A stretch of 64,000 bases of DNA from assembly GCA_016711045.1 (NCBI GenBank), contig JADJTT010000007.1, positions 186,001 through 250,000 of the forward strand, read 5' to 3'. Positions 8,512-17,573 of this stretch are shown piece by piece. Numbering within the stretch: position 1 is the first letter of the stretch; the number at the start of each line of letters is the position of its first letter. A program made the position numbers and the translations under genes. The notes under the pieces were generated by a model. That model did no database searches and was not told where the DNA came from. It saw nothing but the letters and a program-made list of their open reading frames with translations. The stretch comes from Saprospirales bacterium. Lineage in GTDB: Bacteria; Bacteroidota; Bacteroidia; Chitinophagales; Saprospiraceae.

Positions 8512-9390
8512 ATGAAGGCATACGTTTTCCCTGGTCAAGGTTCCCAATTCGAGGGAATGGGTAAGGATATGTATGAAGAATCTTCCCTGGCAAAAGAGCT
8601 GTTTGAACAGGCTAACCAACTCCTCGGGTTCCGGATCTCGGACGTCATGTTTACGGGAACAGCAGAGGACCTGAAACAAACCAAAGTAACCCAACCTGCA
8701 GTATTCCTGCACGCTGTAATAAAGGCCGCAATGGCGGGCGACTCCTTTCAACCCGATATGGTGGCCGGGCATTCCCTTGGAGAGATTTCCGCATTAGTGG
8801 CCAATAAAACGCTCACCTTCGAGGATGGCCTGCGCCTGGTTTTCCAGCGTGCCATGGCCATGCAAAAAGCTTGTGAAATACAGGAAAGCACCATGGCTGC
8901 CGTATTGGGACTCGACGATGCACTTGTCGAACAGGTTTGCCGGGAGATTGAGGAGGTTGTTGTTCCTGCAAATTACAACTGCCCAGGCCAATTGGTGATT
9001 TCCGGCTCTGTGCCCGGCGTTGAAAAGGCGGTAGCTCGTTTGCAGGATTTGGGGGCTTCCCGGGCGCTGGTTCTTCAGGTAGGTGGAGCTTTTCACTCCC
9101 CACTTATGCAGCCGGCAAAAGAAGAATTGGCCGCAGCTATTGCCCGTACGCCATTCGGTCAACCCATTTGCCCGATTTACCAGAATGTAGATGCAAAAGC
9201 CACGTCTGACCCGGAGACCATTCAGCGTAATCTGATCGACCAGTTGACTGCTCCCGTGCGATGGACACAAACCATGCTCCATATGATTGGCGACGGCGCC
9301 ACAGAGTTTATTGAAGTCGGGGGAACAGGAAAAGTGCTCCGCGGGTTTGTGGCACGGGTCGATCGCCGTTTTCCCACTTCCACCCTTTAA
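8512..9390 (+). CDS. fabD: Malonyl-CoA:ACP transacylase
   Basis: FabD loads malonate from CoA onto acyl carrier protein for fatty-acid elongation in the cytoplasm. The 292-residue protein shows the N-terminal FPGQGSQ (6-12), the nucleophile elbow GHSLGE with S88, a conserved active-site R, and the catalytic His in GGAFHSPLM (about 195). The C-terminal QLTAPVRW and EVGGTGKVLRG motifs are family-typical. The gene is 12 bases behind folE; a promoter for the next gene begins shortly after its stop. Confidence 0.97.
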   Translation: MKAYVFPGQGSQFEGMGKDMYEESSLAKELFEQANQLLGFRISDVMFTGTAEDLKQTKVTQPAVFLHAVIKAAMAGDSFQPDMVAGHSLGEISALVANKTLTFEDGLRLVFQRAMAMQKACEIQESTMAAVLGLDDALVEQVCREIEEVVVPANYNCPGQLVISGSVPGVEKAVARLQDLGASRALVLQVGGAFHSPLMQPAKEELAAAIARTPFGQPICPIYQNVDAKATSDPETIQRNLIDQLTAPVRWTQTMLHMIGDGATEFIEVGGTGKVLRGFVARVDRRFPTSTL

Positions 9391-9405
9391 AGATGGCTCC
9401 GGGTA

Positions 9406-9436
9406 TTGCGAAAGTCAAATATCTGGAGCATATTTG
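9406..9436 (+). promoter_or_regulatory. Bacteroidota-type promoter for the YqgE gene
   Basis: TTG (9406-9408), a 20-base spacer, and CATATTTG (9429-9436; consensus TAnnTTTG, one mismatch). The predicted transcription start near 9443 falls after the upstream ATG at 9441, which supports the second ATG at 9465 as the true start. Confidence 0.55.
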
Positions 9437-9464
9437 AATTATGGGCACAAACAGGACTAATCGA

Positions 9465-10025
9465 ATGGAATCAACCGAGTTAAAAAGTGGGCAAATTCTG
9501 ATATCAGAACCCTTCATGTGGGATAGCAATTTCAAACGCTCCGTCGTGTTGCTTTGCGATCACACCGAGGAAGATGGGAGCGTCGGGTTTATTTTGAACA
9601 AACCTATGGAGATGCGCATTGACGAGTTGGTCACCGACTTTCCGGAATTTGACGCCCCGGTCTTTTTCGGAGGTCCCGTGCAAACGGATACGGTACACTA
9701 CATCCATGCCGTAGGTGATCTCCTGGAAGGTAGTACCAAAGTAGCCCCGGGCGTCTACTGGGGAGGGGATTTTGAAAAACTCAAAGTGCTGATACGTTCC
9801 GAACTCATCAAACCTCAAGACATTCGGTTCTTCGTCGGCTATTCCGGCTGGAGCGAAGGCCAGTTGCAGGACGAACTCGCCGTGAGCTCCTGGGTTATTT
9901 CCGATATGCATGCCAACTATATCTTCCAGTCATCTCCTGAGGAACTCTGGAAACAAGTACTCACCAATCTGGGCGACACCTATACGGTTATTGCCCAAAT
10001 GCCGGATTACGTGAATTGGAATTAA
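9465..10025 (+). CDS. YqgE/AlgH family protein (DUF179)
   Basis: The 186-residue cytoplasmic protein matches the YqgE/AlgH family of unknown biochemical function. The N-terminal LKSGQILISEPFMWDSNFKR and VVLLCDHTEEDGSVGFILNKP, then VFFGGPVQTD and FVGYSGWSEGQLQDEL, are the family signatures. An ATG eight codons upstream (9441) is in frame, but it overlaps the predicted transcription start and adds residues not normal for the family, so 9465 is preferred. It ends just before a bidirectional terminator. Confidence 0.92.
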   Translation: MESTELKSGQILISEPFMWDSNFKRSVVLLCDHTEEDGSVGFILNKPMEMRIDELVTDFPEFDAPVFFGGPVQTDTVHYIHAVGDLLEGSTKVAPGVYWGGDFEKLKVLIRSELIKPQDIRFFVGYSGWSEGQLQDELAVSSWVISDMHANYIFQSSPEELWKQVLTNLGDTYTVIAQMPDYVNWN

Positions 10026-10028
10026 ATG

Positions 10029-10066
10029 AAAAAAAAAGGGCCGATGTCGACATCGGCCCTTTTTTT
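10029..10066. terminator. Bidirectional rho-independent terminator
   Basis: Stem AGGGCCGATG / CATCGGCCCT with a TCGA loop is flanked by nine A and seven T. It serves the convergent YqgE and M23 peptidase genes; the peptidase stop codon overlaps its right edge. Confidence 0.93.
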
Positions 10067-11450
10067 ATAGGGTAGGTAAAACTGGACTTTCCGTACTTAC
10101 CTTCTCTTCCTGGTTGGAGCTAGGCTCTTGTCCCAGCATCTTCAGGTATTTATCCCGTTCGACAATAAAGCCGGGCATTTCTTCTTTTGGAAGCGGAGCC
10201 GGGGGCGGGAAGGAAAGATTGAGGTGGTTGACTTGCTTGCCATTTTTCCAAAAACGGAAGCACACGTGAGGGCCCGTAGCCAGACCGGTTGAACCGACAT
10301 ATCCGATCACTTGTCCCTGCTTCACATGTGCGCCCCGGGAGATACCGGTGGCGAACTTTTGCATATGGAGGTACTGGGTCTGGTAGGTTTCGTCGTGTTT
10401 GATCTTTACAAAGTTGCCATTTCCTTTTGTAAAAGAAGCGTCCATGATCACTCCATCGCCTACGGCGTAAATAGGAGTACCGTAGGGCGCTGCATAATCG
10501 GTACCCAGGTGCGGACGTGTGCGCTTCAGGATCGGGTGGAAGCGGTTCATGTTGAAGTAAGAGGAAATGCGGGAATATTTTACCGGGGACTTCAGGAATC
10601 CTTTCTTCATAGGACGTCCTTCCAGGTCATAATATCCGGAGATGTCGCCATGCGCATACCAGATTGCGTAGAATTCGGTTTCGCCGGTTTTGTAATAGGC
10701 TGCATACACATTGCCTACTCCTACCTGCTCGCCTTCGATCTGATTTTCTTCGAAAACCAGGTGGAATTCATCCCCTTTCTGCAGGTGGTGGAAGTCGATC
10801 GACCACTGTAACGCGTCTTCCATTTTGGCCGTTAGCTCATAGCTGAGTCCGTTATCGACCATCGTCTGCCAAAGAGAACTCTCCAATACCCCGTCGGCAG
10901 TACGTATTTCCTTTTGAACCGGGCGTTCTGTCCGCACTACCTTATAGTCGTCTTTGAGGTGGAAGACGATATATTCATACACGTTTGGCTCGTAAATGAA
11001 ATAGTCGGCTCCGTTGGCCTCGTCCTTGGCCAGGATCATATATGGCTTACCGCTTAGCAGTTTGCGCATATCGAAGATCCCGTTTGCATTCGCCACAATT
11101 TTATCAATAGTAGGATAATCCACTCCGTGCGGAGTAAGCAGATCGCTGAATACCCGGTTGGGCTCAATCACTCCTTCAGTAACCTGAAAAGTGTCAATGG
11201 CAAAGCCGTACTTGATGGTGGGTACTGTAATAGGGAAGGCTCCCAGTGGTATATCGTTGGCCTTCGAGACGGAAGCTGTCATGCTTTGCTGATTGGTGCT
11301 TAGTACGACAGCTACTGTACCTGCAAATAATAATCCGCTACCGACGAATAGAAGGGAAGTCTTCCTTAGAAGCTTTCCCGAAAGATTTTTTAAGTTCACT
11401 TTTCCCGTTTTTAAGCAATGCAAAACTCCCTGTAGAGGAGTATTTCTCAA
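10065..11450 (-). CDS. M23 family metallopeptidase with an HxC motif
   Basis: The 461-residue envelope protein has an uncleaved or cleavable N-terminal transmembrane segment (about 32-52), a mixed linker region (about 70-290) and a C-terminal LytM/M23 peptidase domain (about 300-420). M23 enzymes cut peptide cross-links in peptidoglycan with a zinc ion. The first zinc-site motif HLGTD (H314, D318) and the LHM histidine (H362) are present. The usual H-x-H is H395-V-C397, so the second zinc-ligand histidine is a cysteine. Whether it is an active enzyme or a divisome-type regulator is not decided by sequence. Divergent from purM. Confidence 0.88.
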   Translation of the reverse strand: MRNTPLQGVLHCLKTGKVNLKNLSGKLLRKTSLLFVGSGLLFAGTVAVVLSTNQQSMTASVSKANDIPLGAFPITVPTIKYGFAIDTFQVTEGVIEPNRVFSDLLTPHGVDYPTIDKIVANANGIFDMRKLLSGKPYMILAKDEANGADYFIYEPNVYEYIVFHLKDDYKVVRTERPVQKEIRTADGVLESSLWQTMVDNGLSYELTAKMEDALQWSIDFHHLQKGDEFHLVFEENQIEGEQVGVGNVYAAYYKTGETEFYAIWYAHGDISGYYDLEGRPMKKGFLKSPVKYSRISSYFNMNRFHPILKRTRPHLGTDYAAPYGTPIYAVGDGVIMDASFTKGNGNFVKIKHDETYQTQYLHMQKFATGISRGAHVKQGQVIGYVGSTGLATGPHVCFRFWKNGKQVNHLNLSFPPPAPLPKEEMPGFIVERDKYLKMLGQEPSSNQEEKVSTESPVLPTL

Positions 11451-11591
11451 TAAGTGTGTGAATTAAGTTCTGCAAATATATAATTCAATACATACAACAC
11501 CTAAACTATAATGTTAAAAAACATTCACTGGATAAGATTCACATCGGCTTATTTTCCACATTCCCAATGAAAATTTGTCGTTTTATCGTTT

Positions 11592-11630
11592 TAAACAACC
11601 ACCAGAGCTGCTGGCTCCGGTGGTTGTTTA
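11592..11630. promoter_or_regulatory. Perfect inverted repeat overlapping the purM promoter
   Basis: TAAACAACCACC (11592-11603) and GGTGGTTGTTTA (11619-11630) are perfect 12-bp arms, with an inner GAGC/GCTC stem. No T-run follows on either strand, so it is not a normal terminator. The right arm contains the -33 TTG of the purM promoter, which suggests an operator. Confidence 0.5.
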
Positions 11631-11653
11631 ATTCTCTTACTTACTTACCTTTG
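11624..11653 (+). promoter_or_regulatory. Bacteroidota-type promoter of purM
   Basis: TTG (11624-11626), a 19-base spacer and a perfect TACCTTTG (11646-11653). The predicted transcription start near 11660 leaves a leader of only about nine bases before the ATG at 11669. Confidence 0.7.
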
Positions 11654-11668
11654 CACAAACCTATTGTT

Positions 11669-12844
11669 ATGGCCGAATTGTCCAAATATGACAAGCGAGG
11701 GGTATCCGCTACCAAATCGGAAGTACATGCCGCTATTAAAGATCTGGATAAAGGATTGTATCCCAGTGCATTCTGCAAAATTCTCCCGGATGTGGCGGGT
11801 ATGGATCCCGCCTATTGCAATATTATGCATGCCGATACCGCAGGCACCAAGACCAGCCTGGCTTACATGTATTGGAAAGAAACGGGCGATCTTTCGGTCT
11901 GGAAAGGTATCGCACAAGATGCGATAATCATGAATCTGGACGATATGGCTTGTGTAGGTTGTTTAGATCAGATTATTTTGTCTTCGACCATTGGACGCAA
12001 TAAAAATATCATTACAGGAGAAGTGATCCAGGCGGTGATCCAGGGTACTACCATCCTTCTGGACGAACTCCGCCAACTGGGCATTCATATTCACCTTGCG
12101 GGGGGCGAAACCGCTGACGTAGGCGATGTCGTCCGCACCATCGATGTGGGGTATACGGCATTCGCCAGAATGAAGCGCAATGAATTGATAATCAACAATA
12201 TAAAGGCTGGAGATGTAATCGTTGCCTGGAGCTCGAGCGGACAGGCTACCTATGAATCCGCCTACAACAGTGGTATGGGAAGCAACGGGCTCACCTCTGC
12301 CCGGCACGATTTGCTCTCCAATTACCATATAAAAGCTTATCCCGATAGCTTCGATTCGAATACGCCCAGAGAAGTGGTCTATACCGGCTCTAAAAAACTG
12401 ACCGACACCGTGGAAGTGGACGGGAAAACGTTTACGGTGGGCCAGCTCATCCTTTCCCCCACACGGACCTATTTGCCACCGCTTTCCAAATTGCTGGCCA
12501 CTCACCGGGCGCATATTCACGGGTTGATCCATTGTACAGGAGGCGGGCAGACCAAGGTCATCAAATTTGTTGACGGAAAACGGATCGTAAAAGACAACCT
12601 CTTCCCTGTACCGCCGCTGTTTCAATTGATCCAATCCGAATCGGGGACGGGGTGGAAGGAAATGTATCAGGTTTTCAATATGGGACACCGGATGGAGGTA
12701 TACCTTCCCGAGGCCCATGCCCAAGCCGCTATAGATGTGGCGCAATCCTTTGGTATTGAAGCTCGTATTGTTGGCTATGCGGAAGACGCCTCCGAGTCGT
12801 CTGTTTATCTGAAAACACCACACGGCGTTTTTGAGTATCATTAA
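11669..12844 (+). CDS. purM: Phosphoribosylformylglycinamidine cyclo-ligase (AIR synthetase), Bacteroidota type
   Basis: PurM closes the imidazole ring in purine synthesis, using ATP to turn FGAM into AIR. The 391-residue protein matches the long Bacteroidota form, with MSKYDKRGVSA-like start (AELSKYDKRGVSATK), CNIMHADTAGTKTSLAY, QDAIIMNLDDM, LAGGETADVGD and GQATYESAYNSGMGSNGLTSARHD-type segments. The two AIRS domains are both present. The open frame runs 34 codons further upstream to 11567, but that extension crosses the hairpin and promoter and has no family similarity, so the ATG at 11669 is chosen. Transcribed alone, divergent from the M23 peptidase gene. Confidence 0.94.
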   Translation: MAELSKYDKRGVSATKSEVHAAIKDLDKGLYPSAFCKILPDVAGMDPAYCNIMHADTAGTKTSLAYMYWKETGDLSVWKGIAQDAIIMNLDDMACVGCLDQIILSSTIGRNKNIITGEVIQAVIQGTTILLDELRQLGIHIHLAGGETADVGDVVRTIDVGYTAFARMKRNELIINNIKAGDVIVAWSSSGQATYESAYNSGMGSNGLTSARHDLLSNYHIKAYPDSFDSNTPREVVYTGSKKLTDTVEVDGKTFTVGQLILSPTRTYLPPLSKLLATHRAHIHGLIHCTGGGQTKVIKFVDGKRIVKDNLFPVPPLFQLIQSESGTGWKEMYQVFNMGHRMEVYLPEAHAQAAIDVAQSFGIEARIVGYAEDASESSVYLKTPHGVFEYH

Positions 12845-12926
12845 AACTCGATTTTTTAGCCTCCCGGGGAACTATCCATCTCCTAACTTTTGTACTATCC
12901 ATGCCGAAGGATATCGGCTTTCATAA

Positions 12927-12955
12927 ACGAGGGATCGCCGAAAGCGCTGCCTCGT
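12927..12955 (+). promoter_or_regulatory. Possible hairpin in the rtcB leader
   Basis: ACGAGG / CCTCGT encloses a smaller CGC / GCG stem. It lies between a degenerate -7 box (TAACTTTTG, 12884-12892) and the rtcB ATG at 12972. A leader structure is plausible but unproven. Confidence 0.3.
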
Positions 12956-12971
12956 ATCGAATTTTTAGAAA

Positions 12972-14372
12972 ATGGGTAAGTCAAAAATCAAAGGCAAAGA
13001 ACTGATCAAACTCGGCTACCCCAGCGGTAAATCGATAGGGCTGGCGATTCAGGAGGTGCTTCAGCAATATAAGCGGGAAGACCGGGATACGCTGTTGCAG
13101 CTATTCAGGGAGGTGCTCGAACAGCCGGAGCGCTTTGAATCACATCCGGTGTTGGGAACACTTGTTTCGGAGTTGAGAGGAGGGAAGGTTCGTGATGACC
13201 GTACCTTTGAGTTACTGCCCGATTGCCCGGATTATCCGGTCTACGGTGCGGAAGGGATTGAACAGGGGGCCATCGACCAAATGGAGATGGCCATGCGCCT
13301 GCCCATCACTGCGAAGGGAGCACTAATGGCCGATGCCCACCAAGGGTATGGATTACCTATCGGCGGGGTTTTAGCCACTAAAAACGCCGTGATCCCCTAC
13401 GGGGTTGGCGTCGACATTGGGTGCCGAATGTGCCTGAGTGTATTCCCGCTGCCCGCTTCCAATCTGGAGAATCAAACTGTCAGGCTGACTAAAACGCTTG
13501 AAGAAAATACCCGTTTTGGATTCGACCAGTTTGAGAAACCTATGGATGACGAGGTGCTTCACTTGCCGGTGTTCAAGGAGATCAAGCTATTGAAACAACT
13601 GCAGCAGAAGGCGGCCGTCCAGATCGGCACCTCTGGCTCGGGCAACCACTTTGTGGAATTCGGCGTTGTGCACCTTTCGGACCCTGATAATGAATGGGGA
13701 TTGCCAATTGGTGAATACTTCGGCTTGCTGTCCCACTCGGGCTCCCGGGGGCTCGGCGCTAATATTGCACGGCACTTTACCCAATTGGCAAAAGATACGT
13801 GTCACCTTCCACGGCATGCTGGGCACCTGGCCTGGCTCGAGCTGGATAAAGAGGAAGGAATAGAATACTGGAAGGCAATGACACTTGCCGGCCAATATGC
13901 CGCCGCCAACCATGCCCATATTCACCACCGGATTGCTAATGCATTGGGGGAGAAGCCGCTTTTCCGGGTGGAGAATCACCACAATTTTGCGTGGAAGGAG
14001 CATTTGGCAGATGGTACGGAGGTAGTGGTGCACCGCAAAGGGGCGACGCCTGCAGGAAAGGGTGCGTTGGGTATTATTCCTGGTTCTATGACTCTCCCGG
14101 GCTTTATCGTGCGGGGAAAAGGCAACCCCTGAATCCCTGAACTCCGCGTCCCACGGCGCAGGCCGTATCTTGTCGCGCACCCAGGCCAAGAATCAGATCA
14201 CCTTCCACGAGTTGAATAAAGTGCTCGAGAAAGCGGGGTCGTGTTAATCGGCGGCGGACTGGATGAAGCGCCCATTGCCTACAAAAATATCTGGGATGTC
14301 ATGTACGCCCAACAAGACCTCGTGGAGGTGGTGGGCACCTTTCAGCCGAAGGTTGTCCGGATGGATAAATAA
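12972..14372 (+). CDS. rtcB: RtcB RNA ligase, interrupted by two compensating frameshifts
   Basis: RtcB joins RNA 2',3'-cyclic phosphate or 3'-phosphate ends to 5'-OH ends using GTP and manganese. The first 386 codons show the metal-site motifs DAHQGYGLPIGG (121-132), GVDIGCRMC (D147, C151), GNHFVEFG and HSGSRGLG. The frame then stops at 14130-14132 after a CCCC run. Reading one base later continues perfectly as family sequence, including NSASHGAGR, whose His (codon 14152-14154) is the family's guanylylated residue. A second shift at the GGGG run near 14237-14240 returns to the original frame (LIGGGLDEAPIAYK...) and ends at 14372. The restored protein is 466 residues, normal for the family. 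As written, the first frame lacks the catalytic His. Sequencing error is the simplest cause. Confidence 0.88.
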
Positions 14373-14373
14373 C

Positions 14374-15279
14374 TTACCGGCTCACCAGGTAACTATGACT
14401 TACCGCTAATTCGGATTCAGGTATCCCGGAAAATTCCCGGTGTATTGGAACGGTGCGCAGGACGATCACATCGCCGGGCCGGTTTTCTTCTTTAATTATG
14501 GAAATTCCGAGTTGTTGGTACAACTGCCGATAGTGCACAATGCGCCAACGGTTCTGAGGTTGGATCGTGTTGTCTATCCAACTCCATTGTTTTTTGGAAA
14601 AGCGCAGAAAATGATAGATCGTGATGGTGGGGTCGAGGTGGGCAAAATGGTCAGACATGTCGATAAAGTGGCTCATCAGGCCATCTGGTTCCAAGACTCG
14701 CTTAAATTCTTCCAGTATAGCTTCCAGAATTTCGGGATACACATGTTCAAAGGTATTGTTAGAGGTGATGAGGTCTATTGAATGGGGTTCAAGTGATAGA
14801 TGGCGCGCATCCGCGATGTGATACTGTATATGGAGTTTTGTCAGCAGGTCATTTAGTCCGAGCCCTTGTTGTGTGCTCAATGCGTTGAGTTGTTCCCAAC
14901 GTTCCGGCAAAGGCTTCAGGAATTGCTGCAGCCTTTCCTCGCCCTCCAATCGAATTAATTCCCGAAGGGTTTGCTGAACCTTTTCGGCAGTCAGAAATGG
15001 GGTGATGTCGACGGTATGAATGCGTTCGGCGCCGGTGAGGAAGAAGCATACCGGGACAATGGGGTACCAGCCTGTACCCAGTTCCAGGATCGTTTTTCCC
15101 GACGGATCACCTGAAAAACGGATGTGATTCCGGAAATGAATCAGTTTATCGTCCAGATATTCTTCCGAAAGTCGGACACCCCGGGTCACGTATTGCTGAA
15201 ACAGGTAATTGATCCGGTGCGGGTAGGGCAGCCAGGAGATAATTTTTTGAATCACGGCCTTGAGTATCCATTTCTTCAT
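14374..15279 (-). CDS. Class I SAM-dependent methyltransferase
   Basis: The 301-residue protein has a Rossmann-type SAM-binding core at about 55-200: motif I ILELGTGWYPIVP, motif II acidic HTVDITPF, and motif IV DLITSNNTFEHV, followed by EEFKRVLEPDGL. The N-terminal 50 residues are basic and partly hydrophobic, possibly membrane-associating. No substrate can be assigned. It is convergent with rtcB (one base apart) and lies eight bases downstream of purB, so it is probably transcribed with it. Confidence 0.85.
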   Translation of the reverse strand: MKKWILKAVIQKIISWLPYPHRINYLFQQYVTRGVRLSEEYLDDKLIHFRNHIRFSGDPSGKTILELGTGWYPIVPVCFFLTGAERIHTVDITPFLTAEKVQQTLRELIRLEGEERLQQFLKPLPERWEQLNALSTQQGLGLNDLLTKLHIQYHIADARHLSLEPHSIDLITSNNTFEHVYPEILEAILEEFKRVLEPDGLMSHFIDMSDHFAHLDPTITIYHFLRFSKKQWSWIDNTIQPQNRWRIVHYRQLYQQLGISIIKEENRPGDVIVLRTVPIHREFSGIPESELAVSHSYLVSR

Positions 15280-15287
15280 GGGTGCAA

Positions 15288-16622
15288 TCAGGGCTTACCG
15301 ATGTAATTGAAAGGAGTAATGGCTTTAAGTTCGGCCTTTACGGCATCGGCAACCTGGAGCGTATCGATAAATTCATGGATTTGGGTCTGGCCGATATCTG
15401 TCTGTCCACGAGTCAGGGCCTTTAGTTTTTCGTAAGGCTGGTCGACGCCTTCTCTACGCAGGATGTTTTGAATGGCTTCGGCTATCACCATCCAGTTGTG
15501 ATCGAGATCGGCATGGAGCCGGCTTTCATTCAGGAATATCTTGCCGAGGCCTTTCATCAGCGAATTCAAAGCAATGTGGGTATGCCCCATGGGAACGCCC
15601 ACATTGCGCAGCACGGTGCTGTCGGTCAGGTCCCGCTGCAGGCGGCTGATGGGAAGTTTTGAAGCCATGTGGTCAAACAGGGCATTGGCCAGGCCCAGGT
15701 TGCCCTCCGCATTCTCAAAGTCGATCGGGTTGACCTTGTGCGGCATGGCAGACGATCCTACCTCATTGGCTACCGTTTTTTGCTTGAAGTACTCCATAGA
15801 TATATACGTCCATACATCGCGACAAAAGTCGATGAGGATGGTATTGATCCGCATCAGCGCGTGAAAGATGGCGGCAAGGTTATCATAGTGTTCGATCTGG
15901 GTAGTCGGATAAGACCGGTTGAGGCCGAGGTCTCCGGCTACAAAGTGGTTGGCAAAGACATGCCAATCGATATCCGGGTAAGCGATATAGTGGGCATTGA
16001 GGTTGCCGGTGGCGCCCCCGAATTTTGCCTTGTGAGGGATGGATTTCAGCTGTTGAAGTTGCTCGCGCAGACGAGCAGTGAACACCTGCCATTCCTTGCC
16101 CATCGTAGTAGGAGAGGCAGGTTGTCCATGGGTCCTTGCCAGCATGGGTACGCCTATCCATTGTTTAGCCATGACGCTCAGCTGGGCTAGCAATTTTTCC
16201 ATTTGCGGGTAATACACCTGTTCCAATGCGTGTCGCAGCAAGAGGGGAGTGGCTGTGTTGTTGATGTCCTGAGAAGTGAGGCCGAAGTGAATATACTCCT
16301 TATAGGCGCCCAATCCCAATTGGTCGAAACGCTCCTTCAGAAAATACTCTACCGCCTTGACATCGTGGTTGGTTTCCTTCTCGATTGCTTTGATCCGTTC
16401 CGCATCTTCCAGCGTGAATGCGTTGACCAGGCGAGTCAGTTCGTCAAAGACTGTATCCTCCATTCCTTTCAATGCGGGAAGGGGGATTTTGACTAAAGCC
16501 TTAAAATATTCCACTTCGATAAGCACCCGGTAGCGGATGAGGGCATATTCAGAGAAAAAATCGGACAATACCCGGGTCTGGGAAGCGTAGCGCCCGTCTA
16601 TGGGAGAGATTGCTGTCAGCAT
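15288..16622 (-). CDS. purB: Adenylosuccinate lyase
   Basis: PurB acts twice in purine synthesis, releasing fumarate from SAICAR and from adenylosuccinate. The 444-residue protein contains the fumarase/aspartase-superfamily signature GSSAMPHKVNP (289-299), the catalytic THGQPASPTT region (164-173) and HFGLTSQDINNT (112-123). Its length and motifs match the E. coli-like PurB branch. An eight-base gap to the downstream methyltransferase suggests cotranscription; a long AT-rich inverted repeat lies upstream. Confidence 0.96.
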   Translation of the reverse strand: MLTAISPIDGRYASQTRVLSDFFSEYALIRYRVLIEVEYFKALVKIPLPALKGMEDTVFDELTRLVNAFTLEDAERIKAIEKETNHDVKAVEYFLKERFDQLGLGAYKEYIHFGLTSQDINNTATPLLLRHALEQVYYPQMEKLLAQLSVMAKQWIGVPMLARTHGQPASPTTMGKEWQVFTARLREQLQQLKSIPHKAKFGGATGNLNAHYIAYPDIDWHVFANHFVAGDLGLNRSYPTTQIEHYDNLAAIFHALMRINTILIDFCRDVWTYISMEYFKQKTVANEVGSSAMPHKVNPIDFENAEGNLGLANALFDHMASKLPISRLQRDLTDSTVLRNVGVPMGHTHIALNSLMKGLGKIFLNESRLHADLDHNWMVIAEAIQNILRREGVDQPYEKLKALTRGQTDIGQTQIHEFIDTLQVADAVKAELKAITPFNYIGKP

Positions 16623-16696
16623 AAGTTGCGTCTGAAAGGATGGTGATTCGGACGCAAAGGTAAGCTTTTGAGTTTATTGGACTTCGTCCAGTTTAT

Positions 16697-16757
16697 AAGT
16701 TTATGAGGTTTAAATTTGATAAACCTCATAAACTTTTTAAACCTCATAAACCTTTTC
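16697..16757. repeat. Intergenic word-repeat hairpin (AAACCTCATAAAC family)
   Basis: AAGTTTATGAGGTTTA (16697-16712) pairs with TAAACCTCATAAACTT (16720-16735), and the right-hand word recurs once more (AAACCTCATAAACC, to 16753). It fills the gap between the lipoprotein stop at 16758 and purB. A separate small palindrome GGACTTCGTCC lies at 16679-16689. Confidence 0.7.
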
Positions 16758-17573
16758 CTACCACCATCTCCTGATCAGCACGACCTTTGTCGTACCATCG
16801 GGGCGGGTAAGGGTAGCTACCTTGTTGCATTCGCCATCACCGTAGTCGAGCGTCCAGGTGTGGTCATTGACGTTGACCGTCCGGATGCCGCTGACGATCC
16901 AGGGGCAGGCACGGGGTTTGATGAGAGGCTCGGTGATTTCCGACGTGAAGGCTTTTCCGTGGCGATTAACCCCATTGGAGCCTCCTTCGATCTGCATTAC
17001 ATCATCAAAGCGCTGGGGCGTGCCGGCACCTTCAATGAGGGTAAGGGTCTGGGTTGCGTTCCACTCGGCGACATCGCCATTGGGGAAGGTGAGACTGGCA
17101 TCGCTCACCACGCGGGTGAATACCAATTGGCCATCGGCATTGAGGCCGTTGTTTGTAAAAGTCTTTGTGCCGGCAATCTGCACGTCATCTACCGAGAAGT
17201 TGACGAATTCGACTGTGCGCATCGCTCCTTCATTGATCATCGTGTCGGTGACAGTGATCAGAATGATCCCTTTGCGGATGCGGCCGTTCCAACCTTCACA
17301 ACCTTCTATGCCGTAATCGATGGTGATTGTCCGTGGGTAGGTGCCGTCATTGGGATCGACTGTGATGATCGGGCAATCATCTTCCGGATCGCGGTTTTCC
17401 AGTTCGTAGTCGATTTCTTCCTGGGTGTCTTCAATCAGATCCTGTGCAGTCAGCACATCTTCGCTGGTGGTGATTTCCGTGTCATCCGCCGGATCCTGGG
17501 TGTCCTTATTGCAGGCGGTAAAAAAGAGGGGCAATGCAAAGAGCATGCTTAGTAAAAGGAGGTTCTTTTTCAT
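16758..17573 (-). CDS. Hypothetical lipoprotein
   Basis: The 271-residue protein begins with a lipoprotein signal peptide (MKKNLLLLSMLF..., lipobox FFTAC with Cys at about 21) followed by an acidic Asp/Glu-rich linker to about residue 60. The remainder is beta-rich with four conserved-looking cysteines that may pair. It contains repeated strand-turn signatures (TITIDYGIEGCEGWNGRIRK; TWTLDYGDGECNK), suggesting two related halves. I do not recognise a family function. It is predicted to be anchored in the envelope and is monocistronic on the minus strand. Confidence 0.7.
   Translation of the reverse strand: MKKNLLLLSMLFALPLFFTACNKDTQDPADDTEITTSEDVLTAQDLIEDTQEEIDYELENRDPEDDCPIITVDPNDGTYPRTITIDYGIEGCEGWNGRIRKGIILITVTDTMINEGAMRTVEFVNFSVDDVQIAGTKTFTNNGLNADGQLVFTRVVSDASLTFPNGDVAEWNATQTLTLIEGAGTPQRFDDVMQIEGGSNGVNRHGKAFTSEITEPLIKPRACPWIVSGIRTVNVNDHTWTLDYGDGECNKVATLTRPDGTTKVVLIRRWW

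Noticed and set aside
11567..11668. N-terminal 34-codon extension of purM
   Set aside because: It crosses the hairpin and the promoter and lacks similarity to PurM starts.
14130..14245. Programmed frameshifting in rtcB as the preferred explanation
   Set aside because: Two opposite shifts in homopolymer runs, plus a third in an unrelated gene, fit sequencing error better; no slippery-site stimulator is visible.
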